Assembly: GCA_027324025.1 (NCBI GenBank)
Contig: DAHVYW010000035.1
Location: forward strand, 5,831-69,830
DNA from: JAJZQD01 sp021847735
Lineage (GTDB): Bacteria; Bacillota; Thermincolia; Thermincolales; UBA2595
Reading direction: 5' to 3'
Length of the DNA stretch: 64,000 bases
Shown here one piece after another: positions 1 through 9,644 of this stretch (position 1 is the stretch's first letter; every line of letters starts with the position of its first letter). The translations under genes and the position numbers were made by a program. The notes under the pieces are model-generated. The model searched no databases. It had not been told where the DNA came from and was given only the letters and a program-made list of their open reading frames with translations.

Positions 1-1
1 T

Positions 2-187
2 ATCGTAAGAACTGCCAAGGAAATAAAGAGGTCTGACGGCTCATATATAAAGTTTGATGAAAATGCCGCTGTTGTTATTAACGATCAGAAAAACCCAAGG
101 GGAACCCGGATTTTTGGCCCGGTGGCCAGGGAACTGCGGGATAAGGACTTTATGAAAATAGTCTCTTTGGCCCCTGAAGTTTTGTAA
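2..187 (+). CDS. rplN: 50S ribosomal protein L14, C-terminal part (cut by window start)
   Basis: The reading frame is open from base 2 to a TAA at 185-187 and encodes the last 61 residues of uL14. The C-terminal half of the family is recognisable, including [17 protein letters not shown] and the closing segment [11 protein letters not shown]14 binds 23S rRNA near the elongation-factor site on the large subunit. It is followed after 45 bp by rplX, the standard spc-operon order. The N-terminal half lies outside the window. Confidence 0.95.
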   Translation: MVRTAKEIKRSDGSYIKFDENAAVVINDQKNPRGTRIFGPVARELRDKDFMKIVSLAPEVL

Positions 188-232
188 TTAGCAGACCTCA
201 ACAATGCTGTATAAGTTAGGAGGTGGACTACG

Positions 233-586
233 TTGGCAAATGCTAAGGCTAAGATAAATGCTGATGCTAAAGTACATGTTAAAAAAGGGGACACCGTTAT
301 GGTGATAACCGGAAAAAGTGCCGGCAAGAAGGGTAAAGTATTGGAAGTACAGCCCAAGAAAGAACGGTTAGTGGTTGAAGGAGTCAATGTGGTTAAAAGG
401 CACTCGCGGCCAACCCAGAAAATGCCTCAGGGAGGTATTGTGGAAAAAGAGGCTCCAATCGCCAGTTCAAATGTTATGGTCTTTTGTTCAAAGTGCAATA
501 GTCCGAGACGAATTAACAAAGAAACACTATCCAACGGTAAAAAAATCAGGGTTTGTAATAAGTGCGGAGAAGCCTTTGACAAGTAA
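233..586 (+). CDS. rplX: 50S ribosomal protein L24
   Basis: This is uL24, an early assembly initiator of the large subunit that binds the 5' domain of 23S rRNA. The 117 residues open with a KOW motif ([20 protein letters not shown], about residues 17-36). The C-terminal part carries two CxxC pairs (CSKC and CNKC), so this is a zinc-binding form. The start is TTG, placed by a strong AGGAGGTGG 8-10 bases upstream. It sits between rplN and rplE in the spc operon. Confidence 0.96.
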   Translation: MANAKAKINADAKVHVKKGDTVMVITGKSAGKKGKVLEVQPKKERLVVEGVNVVKRHSRPTQKMPQGGIVEKEAPIASSNVMVFCSKCNSPRRINKETLSNGKKIRVCNKCGEAFDK

Positions 587-606
587 AAGCAGAAAGGAGG
601 TTAATC

Positions 607-1146
607 ATGGCACGTCTGAAAGACAGGTACGTGAATGAGGTTGTAGGCAAGCTGAAAGAGAAATTCAGCTATAAAAATATTATGCAAGTACCTAAACTGG
701 AGAAAGTTGTTCTCAATATGGGTCTTGGTGAAGCTATCCAAAATGCCAAAGCCATTGATGCTGCAGTAGGTGATATGTCCATTATCACAGGGCAAAGGCC
801 GGTGGTAACCAGGGCCAAAAACTCAATTGCCGGTTTTAAGCTGCGGGCAGGGATGCCTATAGGATGTAAAGTTACTCTTAGAGGCGACCGGATGTACGAG
901 TTCACAGACAGATTGTTCAATATAGCCCTGCCGAGGGTCCGGGACTTCCGCGGTGTTTCCGGGAAATCCTTTGATGGCCGGGGGAACTATACATTGGGCA
1001 TCAAGGAACAATTAATGTTTCCGGAAATCGAATATGACAAGATTGACAAGGTCCGCGGCATGGATATAGTATTTGTAACTAGCGCGAAGTCCGATGAGGA
1101 AGCTAAGGAGCTGCTTGCTCAGTTAGGGATGCCATTTAAAGATTAG
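607..1146 (+). CDS. rplE: 50S ribosomal protein L5
   Basis: The 179-residue uL5 has the family's usual length. It binds 5S rRNA and forms part of the central protuberance and the contact with P-site tRNA. Family blocks visible are the VLNMGLGEA region near residue 36, the [20 protein letters not shown] block, and [10 protein letters not shown] towards the C-terminus. An AAAGGAGG site lies just ahead of the ATG. It follows rplX by 20 bp and precedes rpsN. Confidence 0.97.
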   Translation: MARLKDRYVNEVVGKLKEKFSYKNIMQVPKLEKVVLNMGLGEAIQNAKAIDAAVGDMSIITGQRPVVTRAKNSIAGFKLRAGMPIGCKVTLRGDRMYEFTDRLFNIALPRVRDFRGVSGKSFDGRGNYTLGIKEQLMFPEIEYDKIDKVRGMDIVFVTSAKSDEEAKELLAQLGMPFKD

Positions 1147-1174
1147 GCCGAAAAACCAGTAAGGGGGGATTTTA

Positions 1175-1360
1175 GTGGCAAAAAAATCGATGATGGAAAA
1201 AATGGACCGTCAGCCTAAGTTCTCAGTGCGCGGCTACAAAAGATGTAAACTTTGTGGTAGACCCCACGCTTATATGAGGAAATTTGGTATGTGCCGTATC
1301 TGTTTCCGTGAACGCGCATACAGAGGAGAAATACCAGGAGTTAAAAAGGCTAGCTGGTAA
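1175..1360 (+). CDS. rpsN: 30S ribosomal protein S14, zinc-binding short type
   Basis: This is the 61-residue type Z uS14 of the small-subunit head. Two CxxC pairs (CKLC and CRIC, about residues 24-43) form the zinc ribbon, which distinguishes it from the roughly 90-residue zinc-free paralogue. The start is GTG, set by an AAGGGGGG ribosome-binding site. It lies between rplE and rpsH as usual in Firmicutes. Confidence 0.96.
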   Translation: MAKKSMMEKMDRQPKFSVRGYKRCKLCGRPHAYMRKFGMCRICFRERAYRGEIPGVKKASW

Positions 1361-1381
1361 CACAGAAAGGGGGATTTTGAT

Positions 1382-1780
1382 ATGGTGATGACAGATCCCG
1401 TTGCGGATCTCCTGACAAGGGTCCGGAATGCGAACATGGTAAACCATGAAAAAGTGGAAGTACCGGCATCAAGAGTAAAAAAAGCAATTGCTGATATATT
1501 TAAAGCCGAAGGTTATATCAAGGACTGCGAAATTATTGATGACGGTAAGCAAGGGATAATTAGAATGTACCTGAAATATGGTTCCAACAAAGAAAAAGTA
1601 ATTACCGGGTTAAAGAGAATCAGCAAGCCCGGATTGCGCGTATATGCCAAAAAAGAAGAGGTTCCCCGCGTCCTTGGCGGGTTGGGCACTGCTCTGATCT
1701 CCACCTCAAAAGGAATCATGACAGATAAAGACGCCCGTAAGCAAGGGCTTGGCGGAGAGGTAATCTGTTACATCTGGTAA
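1382..1780 (+). CDS. rpsH: 30S ribosomal protein S8
   Basis: The 132-residue uS8 binds the central domain of 16S rRNA. In E. coli it is also the translational repressor of the spc operon. The N-terminal [14 protein letters not shown] motif and the C-terminal [29 protein letters not shown] block are diagnostic. An AGAAAGGGGG site precedes the start; a second ATG two codons downstream is a possible alternative. Confidence 0.96.
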   Translation: MVMTDPVADLLTRVRNANMVNHEKVEVPASRVKKAIADIFKAEGYIKDCEIIDDGKQGIIRMYLKYGSNKEKVITGLKRISKPGLRVYAKKEEVPRVLGGLGTALISTSKGIMTDKDARKQGLGGEVICYIW

Positions 1781-1839
1781 GTCCGGAGACTTTGTTGTAA
1801 AGGAAATATTCTCTAACGCTGCATATAGGAGGTGTAATC

Positions 1840-2385
1840 ATGTCCAGGATAGGAAGACAGCCTATTACTATCCCCCAAGGGGTTGAGATAAAGATTGTAG
1901 GCAACCTTGTAACAGTTGAGGGACCAAACGGTAAACTCAGCAGGGACCTTCACCAAGATATGATCATTGAAATGGAAGATAACCAGATCATCGTAAAAAG
2001 GCCTAGCGAAGAGAAGTTCCACAAATCTTTGCACGGGTTAACCAGGACACTGGTCAATAATATGGTCGAAGGTGTTACCAAGGGCTTTCAGAAGACCTTG
2101 GATCTGGTCGGTGTTGGTTACCGGGCCCAGAAACAGGGGAACAAGTTAGTGCTTTCCGTTGGTTATTCCCACCCCGTGGAGATTGAACCTAAGCCGGGTA
2201 TTGAGGTTGACGTTCCGGTACCCACAAAAATTATTATAAAAGGGGCCGACAAGGAAGCTGTTGGCGCTTTAGCAGCTAACATCAGAAAGGTTAGGGAACC
2301 CGAACCATATAAGGGCAAGGGAATTAAGTATGAGAACGAACGTATCCGCCGCAAGGTTGGTAAGGCCGGTGGCAAAAAGAAATAA
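1840..2385 (+). CDS. rplF: 50S ribosomal protein L6
   Basis: The 181-residue uL6 lies near the sarcin-ricin loop and the factor-binding site. It begins [16 protein letters not shown] and contains the second-domain signature [28 protein letters not shown] at the C-terminus, which is typical of the family. An ATAGGAGGTG site precedes the ATG. It follows rpsH after 59 bp. Confidence 0.97.
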   Translation: MSRIGRQPITIPQGVEIKIVGNLVTVEGPNGKLSRDLHQDMIIEMEDNQIIVKRPSEEKFHKSLHGLTRTLVNNMVEGVTKGFQKTLDLVGVGYRAQKQGNKLVLSVGYSHPVEIEPKPGIEVDVPVPTKIIIKGADKEAVGALAANIRKVREPEPYKGKGIKYENERIRRKVGKAGGKKK

Positions 2386-2427
2386 TTGTGTTTAATAAAG
2401 CTTGTTAGCGGAAAGGAGTGACCCCCT

Positions 2428-2796
2428 TTGTTCAAGCAGGTCAACAGGAAGGTAGAAAACAGAAGAAGACACTTACGGGTTCGCAGCACCATAACAGGGA
2501 CTCCCGAGCGTCCTAGGTTAACTGTATACCGGAGCTTAAACAATATTTACGCCCAGGTAATTGACGATACAAAAGGCATAACCTTAGCCTCTGCGTCTAC
2601 CATAGAAGGTGGTCTAAAAGATCAAATGGAAAAACGGGGCAATATCGCGGCTGCTCAGGCTGTAGGAAAGGCCGTAGCCGAGGTGGCTCTGGGTAAAGGC
2701 ATCAAAAAAGTGGTATTCGACCGAGGCGGGCATATTTATCACGGGCGGATTAAGGCTTTTGCCGATGCTGCCCGGGAAGCAGGTTTAGATTTTTAA
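2428..2796 (+). CDS. rplR: 50S ribosomal protein L18
   Basis: The 122-residue uL18 binds 5S rRNA together with L5. The arginine-rich N-terminus and the closing block [26 protein letters not shown] identify it. The start is TTG behind a GAAAGGAGTG site. It lies between rplF and rpsE in the standard order. Confidence 0.96.
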   Translation: MFKQVNRKVENRRRHLRVRSTITGTPERPRLTVYRSLNNIYAQVIDDTKGITLASASTIEGGLKDQMEKRGNIAAAQAVGKAVAEVALGKGIKKVVFDRGGHIYHGRIKAFADAAREAGLDF

Positions 2797-2821
2797 CTCT
2801 TTAAAGTAAGGAGGGAAATAA

Positions 2822-3322
2822 ATGGCGCGGATTGACGCAAGCAAACTTGAAATAACTGAAAAAGTGGTCAGTATAAATCGTGTAGCCAAAGTTGTAAAGG
2901 GTGGCCGCCGGTTTAGCTTCAGTGCACTGGTGGTCGTCGGAGACAGCAATGGCCATGTAGGCGCGGGTTTGGGTAAAGCCGGTGAGGTTCCCGAATCGAT
3001 CCGTAAAGGGATCGAAGATGCCAAGAAGAGCTTGGTTCCGGTTCCCCTGGTTGGGACTACTATTCCACATGAAGTGGTGGGGCACTTTGGCGCAGGCAAA
3101 GTATTGTTAAAGCCGGCCGCACCCGGTACTGGTGTTATCGCGGGCGGCCCTGTCAGGGCTATACTGGAACTGGCTGGGGTTAAGGATATTCTGACAAAAT
3201 CCCTTGGCTCAAATAATGCCCACAACATGGTCAACGCAACTTTGGATGCCTTAAGGAGCCTCAAACGGGCTGATGAGGTAGCAAAACTTCGGGGCAAATC
3301 CGTAGAAGAGCTTCTAGGTTAG
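2822..3322 (+). CDS. rpsE: 30S ribosomal protein S5
   Basis: The 166-residue uS5 is involved in decoding accuracy and mRNA unwinding. It contains the double-stranded-RNA-binding-like N-terminal domain ([18 protein letters not shown], about residues 25-42) and the C-terminal block [29 protein letters not shown] site precedes the ATG. Confidence 0.97.
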   Translation: MARIDASKLEITEKVVSINRVAKVVKGGRRFSFSALVVVGDSNGHVGAGLGKAGEVPESIRKGIEDAKKSLVPVPLVGTTIPHEVVGHFGAGKVLLKPAAPGTGVIAGGPVRAILELAGVKDILTKSLGSNNAHNMVNATLDALRSLKRADEVAKLRGKSVEELLG

Positions 3323-3334
3323 GGGGTTATAGAC

Positions 3335-3514
3335 ATGGCGAAGCTGAAAGTTACATTGGTTAAAAGCATGATCGGGAGTTCGGAAACCCAGCGGGCCACC
3401 GTTAAAACCCTGGGATTAAACAAGCTTAATAGTACTTCTGAACATAACGATACACCGCAAATTCGCGGAATGGTCCGCAAGGTCGAACATCTGGTCAAAG
3501 TTGAAGAAGTGTAG
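3335..3514 (+). CDS. rpmD: 50S ribosomal protein L30
   Basis: This is a short gene of 59 codons plus stop. The protein starts [20 protein letters not shown] and ends [17 protein letters not shown], the typical one-domain uL30 fold and length. An AGGGGG site precedes the ATG. It sits between rpsE and rplO, its expected place. Confidence 0.95.
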   Translation: MAKLKVTLVKSMIGSSETQRATVKTLGLNKLNSTSEHNDTPQIRGMVRKVEHLVKVEEV

Positions 3515-3528
3515 TAGGAGGTGTACTT

Positions 3529-3969
3529 ATGGAGCTTCATAGCTTAAAGCCTGCAAAGGGGTCCAGGAAGGAACCTACCCGCAAAGGAAGAGGTCTCGGT
3601 TCCGGTTTGGGTAAAACCGCAGGGCGCGGGCACAAGGGTCAGAAAGCCCGGGCTGGCAGCGGCGGTAAACTGGGCTTTGAAGGCGGGCAGAAACCAATGA
3701 TTCAAAGGATTCCCAAAAGAGGGTTCCACAACAAATGGGCGAAAGAGCTTGCAGAACTGAATATTGCGGCTTTGAATAAATTTGAAAACGGGGCTGTCGT
3801 TAACGCCCAGGCTCTCAAAGAAGCCGGTGTAATCAGCAGTATTAAAGACGGAGTAAAGATTCTTGGTAAAGGTAACCTTGAAAAATCACTGACGGTTCAG
3901 GTGCATGCTTTTAGTAAATCGGCCGTGGAAAAGATTACTGCCGCCGGTGGAAAAGCCGAGGTGATTTAG
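3529..3969 (+). CDS. rplO: 50S ribosomal protein L15
   Basis: The 146-residue uL15 is a late-assembly protein of the large subunit. The glycine- and lysine-rich N-terminal extension ([20 protein letters not shown], about residues 22-41) and the following [18 protein letters not shown] block are diagnostic. A TAGGAGGTG site precedes the ATG. Its stop is one base before the secY start, and its last codons contain the secY ribosome-binding site. Confidence 0.97.
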   Translation: MELHSLKPAKGSRKEPTRKGRGLGSGLGKTAGRGHKGQKARAGSGGKLGFEGGQKPMIQRIPKRGFHNKWAKELAELNIAALNKFENGAVVNAQALKEAGVISSIKDGVKILGKGNLEKSLTVQVHAFSKSAVEKITAAGGKAEVI

Positions 3970-3970
3970 T

Positions 3971-5239
3971 TTGTTAGACGCTCTGAAAAACTCTCTCAAA
4001 GCGGGAGATTTAAGAAAAAGAATAATGTTTACCTTACTGATGTTTTTGGTCTTTAGGATAGGGACACATATTCCTGTACCCGGAATTAATGCTAGTGCAA
4101 TGGAAGCCTTGATTAAGGGTGGAGGTAACATTCTTGGTTTCTTTGATGTAATTTCCGGAGGGGCTTTTAAAAGATTTTCAATATTTGCGATGAGTATTAC
4201 TCCTTACATTAATGCCTCGATTATCATGCAGCTGCTGACAGTTGTTATTCCTAAGCTTGAACAACTGGCTAAAGAGGGTGAGGAAGGAAGAAAGAAAATC
4301 ACCCAATATACCCGTTATGGCACTGTAATACTGGGTTTCATCCAGGCTTTGGGAATGGCGTTTACGTTACGGGCGTCGGGAGCCTTAATGACTACCGGTA
4401 TGGGACAGTTCCTGGTTATCGCCGTCACCCTTACAGCGGGAACCGCATTCCTGATGTGGCTGGGTGAGCAGATTACTGAGAAAGGGATTGGCAACGGTAT
4501 TTCCCTTATCATCTTTGCCGGGATTGTGGCATCTATTCCGGGTGCCCTTTACAGGATTGGTGATGCTTTAAAAGCCGGGACAATCAACTTCTTTAGCGTA
4601 ATCATGCTGGTGGTAATAGGTGCGGTGGTAATAGCCGCAGTTGTAGCTGTAAATGAAGGACAAAGAAGGATCCCTGTACAGTATGCTAAAAGGGTTGTGG
4701 GCCGCCGGGTATACGGAGGTCAAAGTACCCATATACCCCTTAAGGTAAATCAGGCTGGCGTTATCCCGGTTATCTTCGCTTCGTCAATTCTGTTGTTTCC
4801 GACTACAATAGCGAACTTTTTCCGGGGCAAGCCGGTTGCTGATTGGATAATTGACGCCTTTAGATGGGGCGGGCCGACTCACACCATTTTGTACGCACTG
4901 TTTATTATCTTTTTTACTTATTTCTATACAGCGATAACCTTTAATCCAATGGATGTGGCCGATAACATGAGGAAATACGGTGGATTTATCCCCGGACTCA
5001 GGCCGGGCAGGCCGACTGCGGAATTCCTGGATAAGATTCTCACCAGAGTGACTCTGTCCGGTGCGGTATTCCTGGCCTTAATAGCAATCCTACCTACCTT
5101 TGTGTTGGTCACTACGAAGATTCAGAACGTTTATTTTGGCGGGACAGGACTTCTCATAGTCGTGGGCGTGGCCCTCGAAACTATGAAACAGGTTGAATCC
5201 CACCTGCTAATGAGGCATTATCAAGGGTTTATGAAATAG
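3971..5239 (+). CDS. secY: Protein translocase subunit SecY
   Basis: SecY is the pore-forming subunit of the Sec translocon in the cytoplasmic membrane. The 422 residues contain about ten hydrophobic helices. Visible signatures are the plug-proximal region after PVPGINASAMEA, the cytoplasmic loop RRIPVQYAKRVVGRR, and the conserved NPMDVADNMRKYGGFIPG segment. The start is TTG one base after rplO, with GAGGTGA inside the rplO end as ribosome-binding site, which suggests translational coupling. The next gene is map; adk, which normally intervenes, is absent. Confidence 0.97.
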   Translation: MLDALKNSLKAGDLRKRIMFTLLMFLVFRIGTHIPVPGINASAMEALIKGGGNILGFFDVISGGAFKRFSIFAMSITPYINASIIMQLLTVVIPKLEQLAKEGEEGRKKITQYTRYGTVILGFIQALGMAFTLRASGALMTTGMGQFLVIAVTLTAGTAFLMWLGEQITEKGIGNGISLIIFAGIVASIPGALYRIGDALKAGTINFFSVIMLVVIGAVVIAAVVAVNEGQRRIPVQYAKRVVGRRVYGGQSTHIPLKVNQAGVIPVIFASSILLFPTTIANFFRGKPVADWIIDAFRWGGPTHTILYALFIIFFTYFYTAITFNPMDVADNMRKYGGFIPGLRPGRPTAEFLDKILTRVTLSGAVFLALIAILPTFVLVTTKIQNVYFGGTGLLIVVGVALETMKQVESHLLMRHYQGFMK

Positions 5240-5254
5240 TAGGAGCGAATTGCT

Positions 5255-6001
5255 GTGATAGTGTGCAAATCTGATCAGGAAATTGGTTATATGAAGGATG
5301 CGGGAAGGATTGTAGCCCTGGCGCACAAGGAAATAGAGAAAGCCGTGGAGCTTGGGGTGACAACTCTGGAGCTTGACAAAATTGCCGAGGACGTCATTTT
5401 AGCTAACCAAGCCAAGCCGGCATTTAAAGGTTACCAAGGTTTTCCGGCATCGATTTGCGCATCAATCAACGAACAGGTGGTTCACGGCATTCCTGGTTTA
5501 AGGAAATTGGAAAATGGGGATATTATTAGTATTGACATTGGAGCGGAAATAAATGGGTATTATGGCGACAGTGCGGTAACCCTTCCGGTCGGAGATGTTA
5601 GCTCCGAGGGTTTGGAACTTATCCGGATTACAGAAGAGGCGCTTTATCAAGGTATAAACCAGGCCTTGAGCGGTAACAGGTTGAGTGACATTTCCCACTG
5701 TATCCAGAGCTTTATTGAAGAAAAAGGGTACTCGGTTGTCAGAGACTATGTAGGACACGGCATTGGCCGCCAGATGCATGAGGAACCACAGATCCCCAAT
5801 TTTGGCCGACCGGGGCGCGGGCCCAGGCTCCGTCCGGGAATGACACTGGCTATTGAGCCCATGGTTAATCAAGGCACACATGAAGTTGTGACTTTAGGGG
5901 ACAGTTGGACAGTGGTCACAAGGGATAAGAAGCGTTCCGCTCATTTCGAACATTCCATAGCCGTTACTGATAAGAAACCCGAAATCTTGACAAAAATTTA
6001 G
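5255..6001 (+). CDS. map: Methionine aminopeptidase, type I
   Basis: The enzyme removes the N-terminal methionine from nascent proteins using a dinuclear metal centre. In the 248 residues the metal ligands are visible: two Asp (DIGAEINGYYGDSAVT), a His (GHGIGRQMHEEP) and two Glu (AIEPMVN and the final FEHSIAV). There is no N-terminal zinc-finger extension. The start is GTG after TAGGAGCG. It follows secY by 15 bp and precedes the KOW protein gene and infA. Confidence 0.97.
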   Translation: MIVCKSDQEIGYMKDAGRIVALAHKEIEKAVELGVTTLELDKIAEDVILANQAKPAFKGYQGFPASICASINEQVVHGIPGLRKLENGDIISIDIGAEINGYYGDSAVTLPVGDVSSEGLELIRITEEALYQGINQALSGNRLSDISHCIQSFIEEKGYSVVRDYVGHGIGRQMHEEPQIPNFGRPGRGPRLRPGMTLAIEPMVNQGTHEVVTLGDSWTVVTRDKKRSAHFEHSIAVTDKKPEILTKI

Positions 6002-6039
6002 GCTTGGTTTTCAAAGAGATTTCGGGAGGTGCTGTCATA

Positions 6040-6321
6040 ATGAAGGAAGAGGTACAGGTAGGCCAACTTGTCAAATCCGCGGCAGGTCGAGACAAAGGGA
6101 AATTCTATTTGATTTACGACGTGCTTGATAAAGCCTTTGTTCGGGTAATAGATGGCGATAAAAAGAAATTAACTAATCCCAAGAAGAAGAATATCAAACA
6201 CCTCAAGTTTTTTCCGGTGCAAGCGGATGCTGTTGCGGGTAAGCTTCGTAAGGGTGAACCAATTATAATAGAAGAAATTTCGGAGGCTATTCACGCCTTG
6301 GGATTGAGCCATAAAGATTGA
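6040..6321 (+). CDS. KOW-domain RNA-binding protein (L14e-like)
   Basis: This is a small protein of 93 residues with a KOW-type beta-barrel start ([19 protein letters not shown]) followed by a lysine-rich stretch ([17 protein letters not shown]). Short KOW proteins are commonly found between map and infA in Clostridia. Binding to RNA or the ribosome is inferred from the domain and the operon; the precise role is not known to me. The ATG at 6040 is chosen because CGGGAGGTG lies about 8 bases upstream; an in-frame TTG at 6004 has no such site. Confidence 0.85.
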   Translation: MKEEVQVGQLVKSAAGRDKGKFYLIYDVLDKAFVRVIDGDKKKLTNPKKKNIKHLKFFPVQADAVAGKLRKGEPIIIEEISEAIHALGLSHKD

Positions 6322-6352
6322 TGAGTTCGAACAAAAGGGAGTGTGTTGCCTA

Positions 6353-6571
6353 GTGTCAAAACAGGATGTTATTGAAGTTGAAGGAACCGTTATTGAACCG
6401 CTACCTAATGCGATGTTCCGTGTAGCGTTAGAAAACGGGCATAAAGTATTGGCCCATGTTTCCGGTAAGATCAGAATGAATTTTATCCGAATACTGCCGG
6501 GAGATAAAGTTACCATAGAGCTATCACCCTATGACTTAACGCGGGGCCGTATTGTTTATCGATATAAATAG
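6353..6571 (+). CDS. infA: Translation initiation factor IF-1
   Basis: IF-1 binds the A site of the 30S subunit during initiation. The 72-residue S1-like OB fold is complete ([47 protein letters not shown]). The GTG at 6353 gives the exact family length. An earlier in-frame GTG at 6341 overlaps the AAGGGAG ribosome-binding site and would add four unrelated residues. It is located between the KOW gene and rpmJ. Confidence 0.95.
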   Translation: MSKQDVIEVEGTVIEPLPNAMFRVALENGHKVLAHVSGKIRMNFIRILPGDKVTIELSPYDLTRGRIVYRYK

Positions 6572-6599
6572 GGTTTGCCGGAAAGGGGAGCATTTAATA

Positions 6600-6713
6600 A
6601 TGAAGGTTAGACCATCGGTTAAAACCATATGTGAAAAATGCAAGATAATCAAGAGAAAAGGCATAGTACGGGTTATTTGTGAGAATCCCAAACATAAGCA
6701 AAGGCAAGGATAA
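6600..6713 (+). CDS. rpmJ: 50S ribosomal protein L36
   Basis: This is a 37-codon gene. The protein begins [20 protein letters not shown] and ends [10 protein letters not shown], with the Cys-Cys-Cys-His zinc site of the zinc-containing bL36 form. GAAAGGGGAG lies ahead of the ATG. It is found in its normal position between infA and rpsM. Confidence 0.96.
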   Translation: MKVRPSVKTICEKCKIIKRKGIVRVICENPKHKQRQG

Positions 6714-6757
6714 TGATGTTATAAAAATATATAATTTCAAAGACGGAGGTGCACATT

Positions 6758-7132
6758 ATGGCGAGAATATCGGGGGTCGATTTACCCCGCGAGAAACGAG
6801 TGGAAATAGCTCTAACCTATATTTTTGGTATCGGACGGTCCACTTCTCAGGAGATTCTGGCGGGCACGGGTATTAACCCTGATACCCGGATTAGGGATCT
6901 GACAGAAGAAGAAATAGCCAAACTCAGAGAATACATTGACAAACACCTTAAAGTAGAGGGTGACCTGAGAAGGGACATATCGTTAAGCATTAAACGTCTA
7001 ATGGAAATCGGCTGCTACCGTGGTCTTCGGCACCGTAGAGGCTTACCCGTGCGGGGACAGCGGACCAAGACTAATGCCAGGACGAGAAAAGGTCCTAAAA
7101 AGACTGTTGGTGTACGTCGTAAGAAAACGTAA
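6758..7132 (+). CDS. rpsM: 30S ribosomal protein S13
   Basis: The 124-residue uS13 of the 30S head contacts L5 and P-site tRNA. It begins [20 protein letters not shown] and ends with the basic tail typical of the family ([19 protein letters not shown]). The ATG at 6758 follows GACGGAGG by about 9 bases; a GTG at 6749 overlaps that site and is rejected. Confidence 0.97.
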   Translation: MARISGVDLPREKRVEIALTYIFGIGRSTSQEILAGTGINPDTRIRDLTEEEIAKLREYIDKHLKVEGDLRRDISLSIKRLMEIGCYRGLRHRRGLPVRGQRTKTNARTRKGPKKTVGVRRKKT

Positions 7133-7154
7133 GAATAAGTAAGGGAGGATAAGG

Positions 7155-7541
7155 ATGGCACGCAGAGTCAGAACGAAACGGAAAGAACGTAAGAATGTAG
7201 AGCATGGTGTTGCTCACATCAGGTCAACTTTTAACAACACCATTGTGACTATAGCTGACAGAGCCGGAAACTGCATATCCTGGTCCAGCGCCGGGACGCT
7301 TGGTTTCAAAGGCTCACGGAAAAGCACCCCGTTTGCGGCTCAGATGGCTGCCGAAGCGGCTGCCAAGGAAGCTATGGACCACGGCATGAAGGAAATCGAA
7401 GTATTTGTGAAAGGCCCCGGGGCTGGAAGAGAAGCCGCTATTAGGGCAATTCAGGCCGCCGGTTTGGAAGTTAACGTGATTAAAGACGTTACTCCCATTC
7501 CGCATAATGGCTGCCGGCCACCGAAGAGAAGAAGGGTATAG
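7155..7541 (+). CDS. rpsK: 30S ribosomal protein S11
   Basis: The 128-residue uS11 lies on the platform near the mRNA exit. Family motifs [36 protein letters not shown] and the ending [15 protein letters not shown] are all present. AAGGGAGG precedes the ATG. It sits between rpsM and rpsD. Confidence 0.97.
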   Translation: MARRVRTKRKERKNVEHGVAHIRSTFNNTIVTIADRAGNCISWSSAGTLGFKGSRKSTPFAAQMAAEAAAKEAMDHGMKEIEVFVKGPGAGREAAIRAIQAAGLEVNVIKDVTPIPHNGCRPPKRRRV

Positions 7542-7557
7542 GAGGTGTTAATAGAGA

Positions 7558-8184
7558 ATGGCAAGATATACAGGACCTGTTTGTAGATTATGCCGTAGAG
7601 AGGGCGCCAAGTTATACCTTAAGGGGGACAGGTGCTATACCGCCAAATGTGGCATTGACAGGAGAGGTTATGCTCCTGGACAACATGGCCAAGGCCGTAA
7701 AAAGCAGTCCGAGTACGGTGTTCAGTTGAGGGAAAAGCAGAAGGCCCGCCGTATTTACGGAATTTTAGAGACCCAGTTCCGTAACTACTTTGAAAAAGCT
7801 GAAAACCAAAAAGGGGTCACCGGTGAAAATCTTCTTAGGTTGTTGGAAAGACGGCTTGATAATGTTGTATACAGGCTGGGGTTTGCCGGCTCACGCGTTG
7901 AGGCCAGGCAGCTCGTTCGTCACGGGCACTTTACCGTAAACGGTAAAAAGGTTAACATTCCGTCCTTCCTGACAAAGGTTGGAGATATTGTGGAAGTTGC
8001 CGAGAAGAGCCGTGATAATAACAGGATTAAAGAATTAGCGGATCAGGCGGCACGGAAGACTCCTCCCGCATGGTTGGAAGTCAGTGCTGACCAGTTTGCC
8101 GGAAAGGTGGTTGCCGTTCCTTCACGAGAGGAAATTGATGTGCCGATTGTGGAACATCTAATCGTAGAATTATACTCCAGGTAA
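7558..8184 (+). CDS. rpsD: 30S ribosomal protein S4, zinc-type
   Basis: The 208-residue uS4 is a primary 16S rRNA binder. The N-terminus carries four cysteines (CRLC then CYTAKC) in a zinc-binding arrangement, so this is the C+ form. The S4 RNA-binding domain lies at about residues 97-160 ([20 protein letters not shown]). TAGGAGGTG is 9 bases from the ATG. S4 usually autoregulates the alpha operon; no such site was recognised here. Confidence 0.97.
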   Translation: MARYTGPVCRLCRREGAKLYLKGDRCYTAKCGIDRRGYAPGQHGQGRKKQSEYGVQLREKQKARRIYGILETQFRNYFEKAENQKGVTGENLLRLLERRLDNVVYRLGFAGSRVEARQLVRHGHFTVNGKKVNIPSFLTKVGDIVEVAEKSRDNNRIKELADQAARKTPPAWLEVSADQFAGKVVAVPSREEIDVPIVEHLIVELYSR

Positions 8185-8223
8185 TCAACAAAATTTTGGA
8201 GTTCTCGCGAAGGAGGTTCACTT

Positions 8224-9168
8224 ATGTTGGAAATTGAAAAACCCAAAATTGAGTGTGTGGAACTAAGCGATGATAACGCTTATGGAAAGTTCGTGGTTGA
8301 GCCTTTAGAGAGGGGTTATGGGATAACCCTCGGCAATTCCCTGCGCAGGATTTTACTGTCGTCATTACCTGGTGCCGCTGTTACATCTGTAAAGATTGAC
8401 AGTGTTCTACACGAGTTTTCAACCGTCCCAGGTGTAGTGGAAGATGTGACAGATATTATCCTGAACCTTAAGGGTTTGTGCATTAAGATGCACACCGACG
8501 AGGAGCGGGTTTTGAGAATTGAAGCAGAAGGTGTCGGAGAAGTCAAAGCAGGGGATATTATTGCAGACGCAGATGTAGAAATTCTAAATCCGGACCTAAA
8601 AATTGCCACTATTTCTGAAGGCCGGTTGTACATGGAAATTACTGTTGCCAAAGGGCGCGGGTATGCCAATGCGGAAAAGAACAAAAAAGATGACCACGTC
8701 ATCGGTGTGATTCCCATTGACTCCGCTTTCAGTCCCGTCCGGAGAGTTAATTATAATATTGAGGATACCAGGGTTGGCCAGATAACCGACTACGACAAAC
8801 TGACCTTAGAGGTATGGACCAATGGCAGCATTAGGCCTGACGAAGCCACCAGTCTTTCCGCCAAGATACTTAGTGAGTATTTGCGTCAATTTATCGGATT
8901 AACAGAAACTGTTAATGATGTTGAAATAATGGTGGAAAAAGAAGAAGAGGAAAAGGATAAGATTCTCGAAATGACTATTGAGGAGCTTGACCTTTCCGTG
9001 CGTTCTTACAACTGCCTCAAAAGGGCAGGAATTAACACGGTTGAAGAATTGACCCAGCGTACCGAAGAAGATATGATTAAGGTCCGCAACCTCGGCAAGA
9101 AATCCCTTGAAGAGGTTATTCAAAAATTGCATGAACTGGGTCTTTCCCTGAAAGAATCAGAAGACTAG
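8224..9168 (+). CDS. rpoA: RNA polymerase alpha subunit
   Basis: The 314 residues contain both domains: the N-terminal assembly domain ([20 protein letters not shown], about residues 20-39) and the C-terminal DNA- and activator-binding domain ([20 protein letters not shown], about residues 248-267), joined by an acidic linker with a run of Glu. AAGGAGG lies ahead of the ATG. It is placed between rpsD and rplQ as in almost all bacteria. Confidence 0.98.
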   Translation: MLEIEKPKIECVELSDDNAYGKFVVEPLERGYGITLGNSLRRILLSSLPGAAVTSVKIDSVLHEFSTVPGVVEDVTDIILNLKGLCIKMHTDEERVLRIEAEGVGEVKAGDIIADADVEILNPDLKIATISEGRLYMEITVAKGRGYANAEKNKKDDHVIGVIPIDSAFSPVRRVNYNIEDTRVGQITDYDKLTLEVWTNGSIRPDEATSLSAKILSEYLRQFIGLTETVNDVEIMVEKEEEEKDKILEMTIEELDLSVRSYNCLKRAGINTVEELTQRTEEDMIKVRNLGKKSLEEVIQKLHELGLSLKESED

Positions 9169-9187
9169 GAAAGAGGGGGGAAACATT

Positions 9188-9526
9188 ATGGCATTTCCTA
9201 AACTCGGCTTCCGTACGGATCATAGGAACGCCCTGTTACGCAATATGGTTACTTCCTTGCTGCGTGGGGAAAGGGTTCAGACCACTGCCGCCCGGGCCAG
9301 GTCGGTGAACCGTCTGGCGGAAAAGATGATTACACTTGGTAAACGCGGTGACCTCCATGCCAGGAGACAGGCTTCGGATTTCATCTTTGACGAGGAAGTT
9401 GTAAAAAAACTGTTCGACGTGTTGGCTACCAAGTATGCCGACCGTCAGGGCGGATATACCCGGATTATCAAAGTGGGTAACCGTCGTGGTGACGCCGCTG
9501 AGATAGTTATTTTAGAACTGGTGTAA
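9188..9526 (+). CDS. rplQ: 50S ribosomal protein L17
   Basis: The 112-residue bL17 lies near the polypeptide exit tunnel. It shows [20 protein letters not shown], the [17 protein letters not shown] region and a short C-terminus. AGAGGGGGG precedes the ATG. It ends the alpha operon; the next 118 bp before ecfA1 show no clear terminator, so read-through into the ecf genes is plausible. Confidence 0.97.
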   Translation: MAFPKLGFRTDHRNALLRNMVTSLLRGERVQTTAARARSVNRLAEKMITLGKRGDLHARRQASDFIFDEEVVKKLFDVLATKYADRQGGYTRIIKVGNRRGDAAEIVILELV

Positions 9527-9644
9527 GTCAAGTCCGTAAGATTTGAGGTCAGGATGGTTTACTGATGATACAGACGTAAACAACTCCTGGCTTCTGTTTT
9601 TATGCCTGTGAACTCTACAATCAAAAATATTGTGTGGTGCTTTG

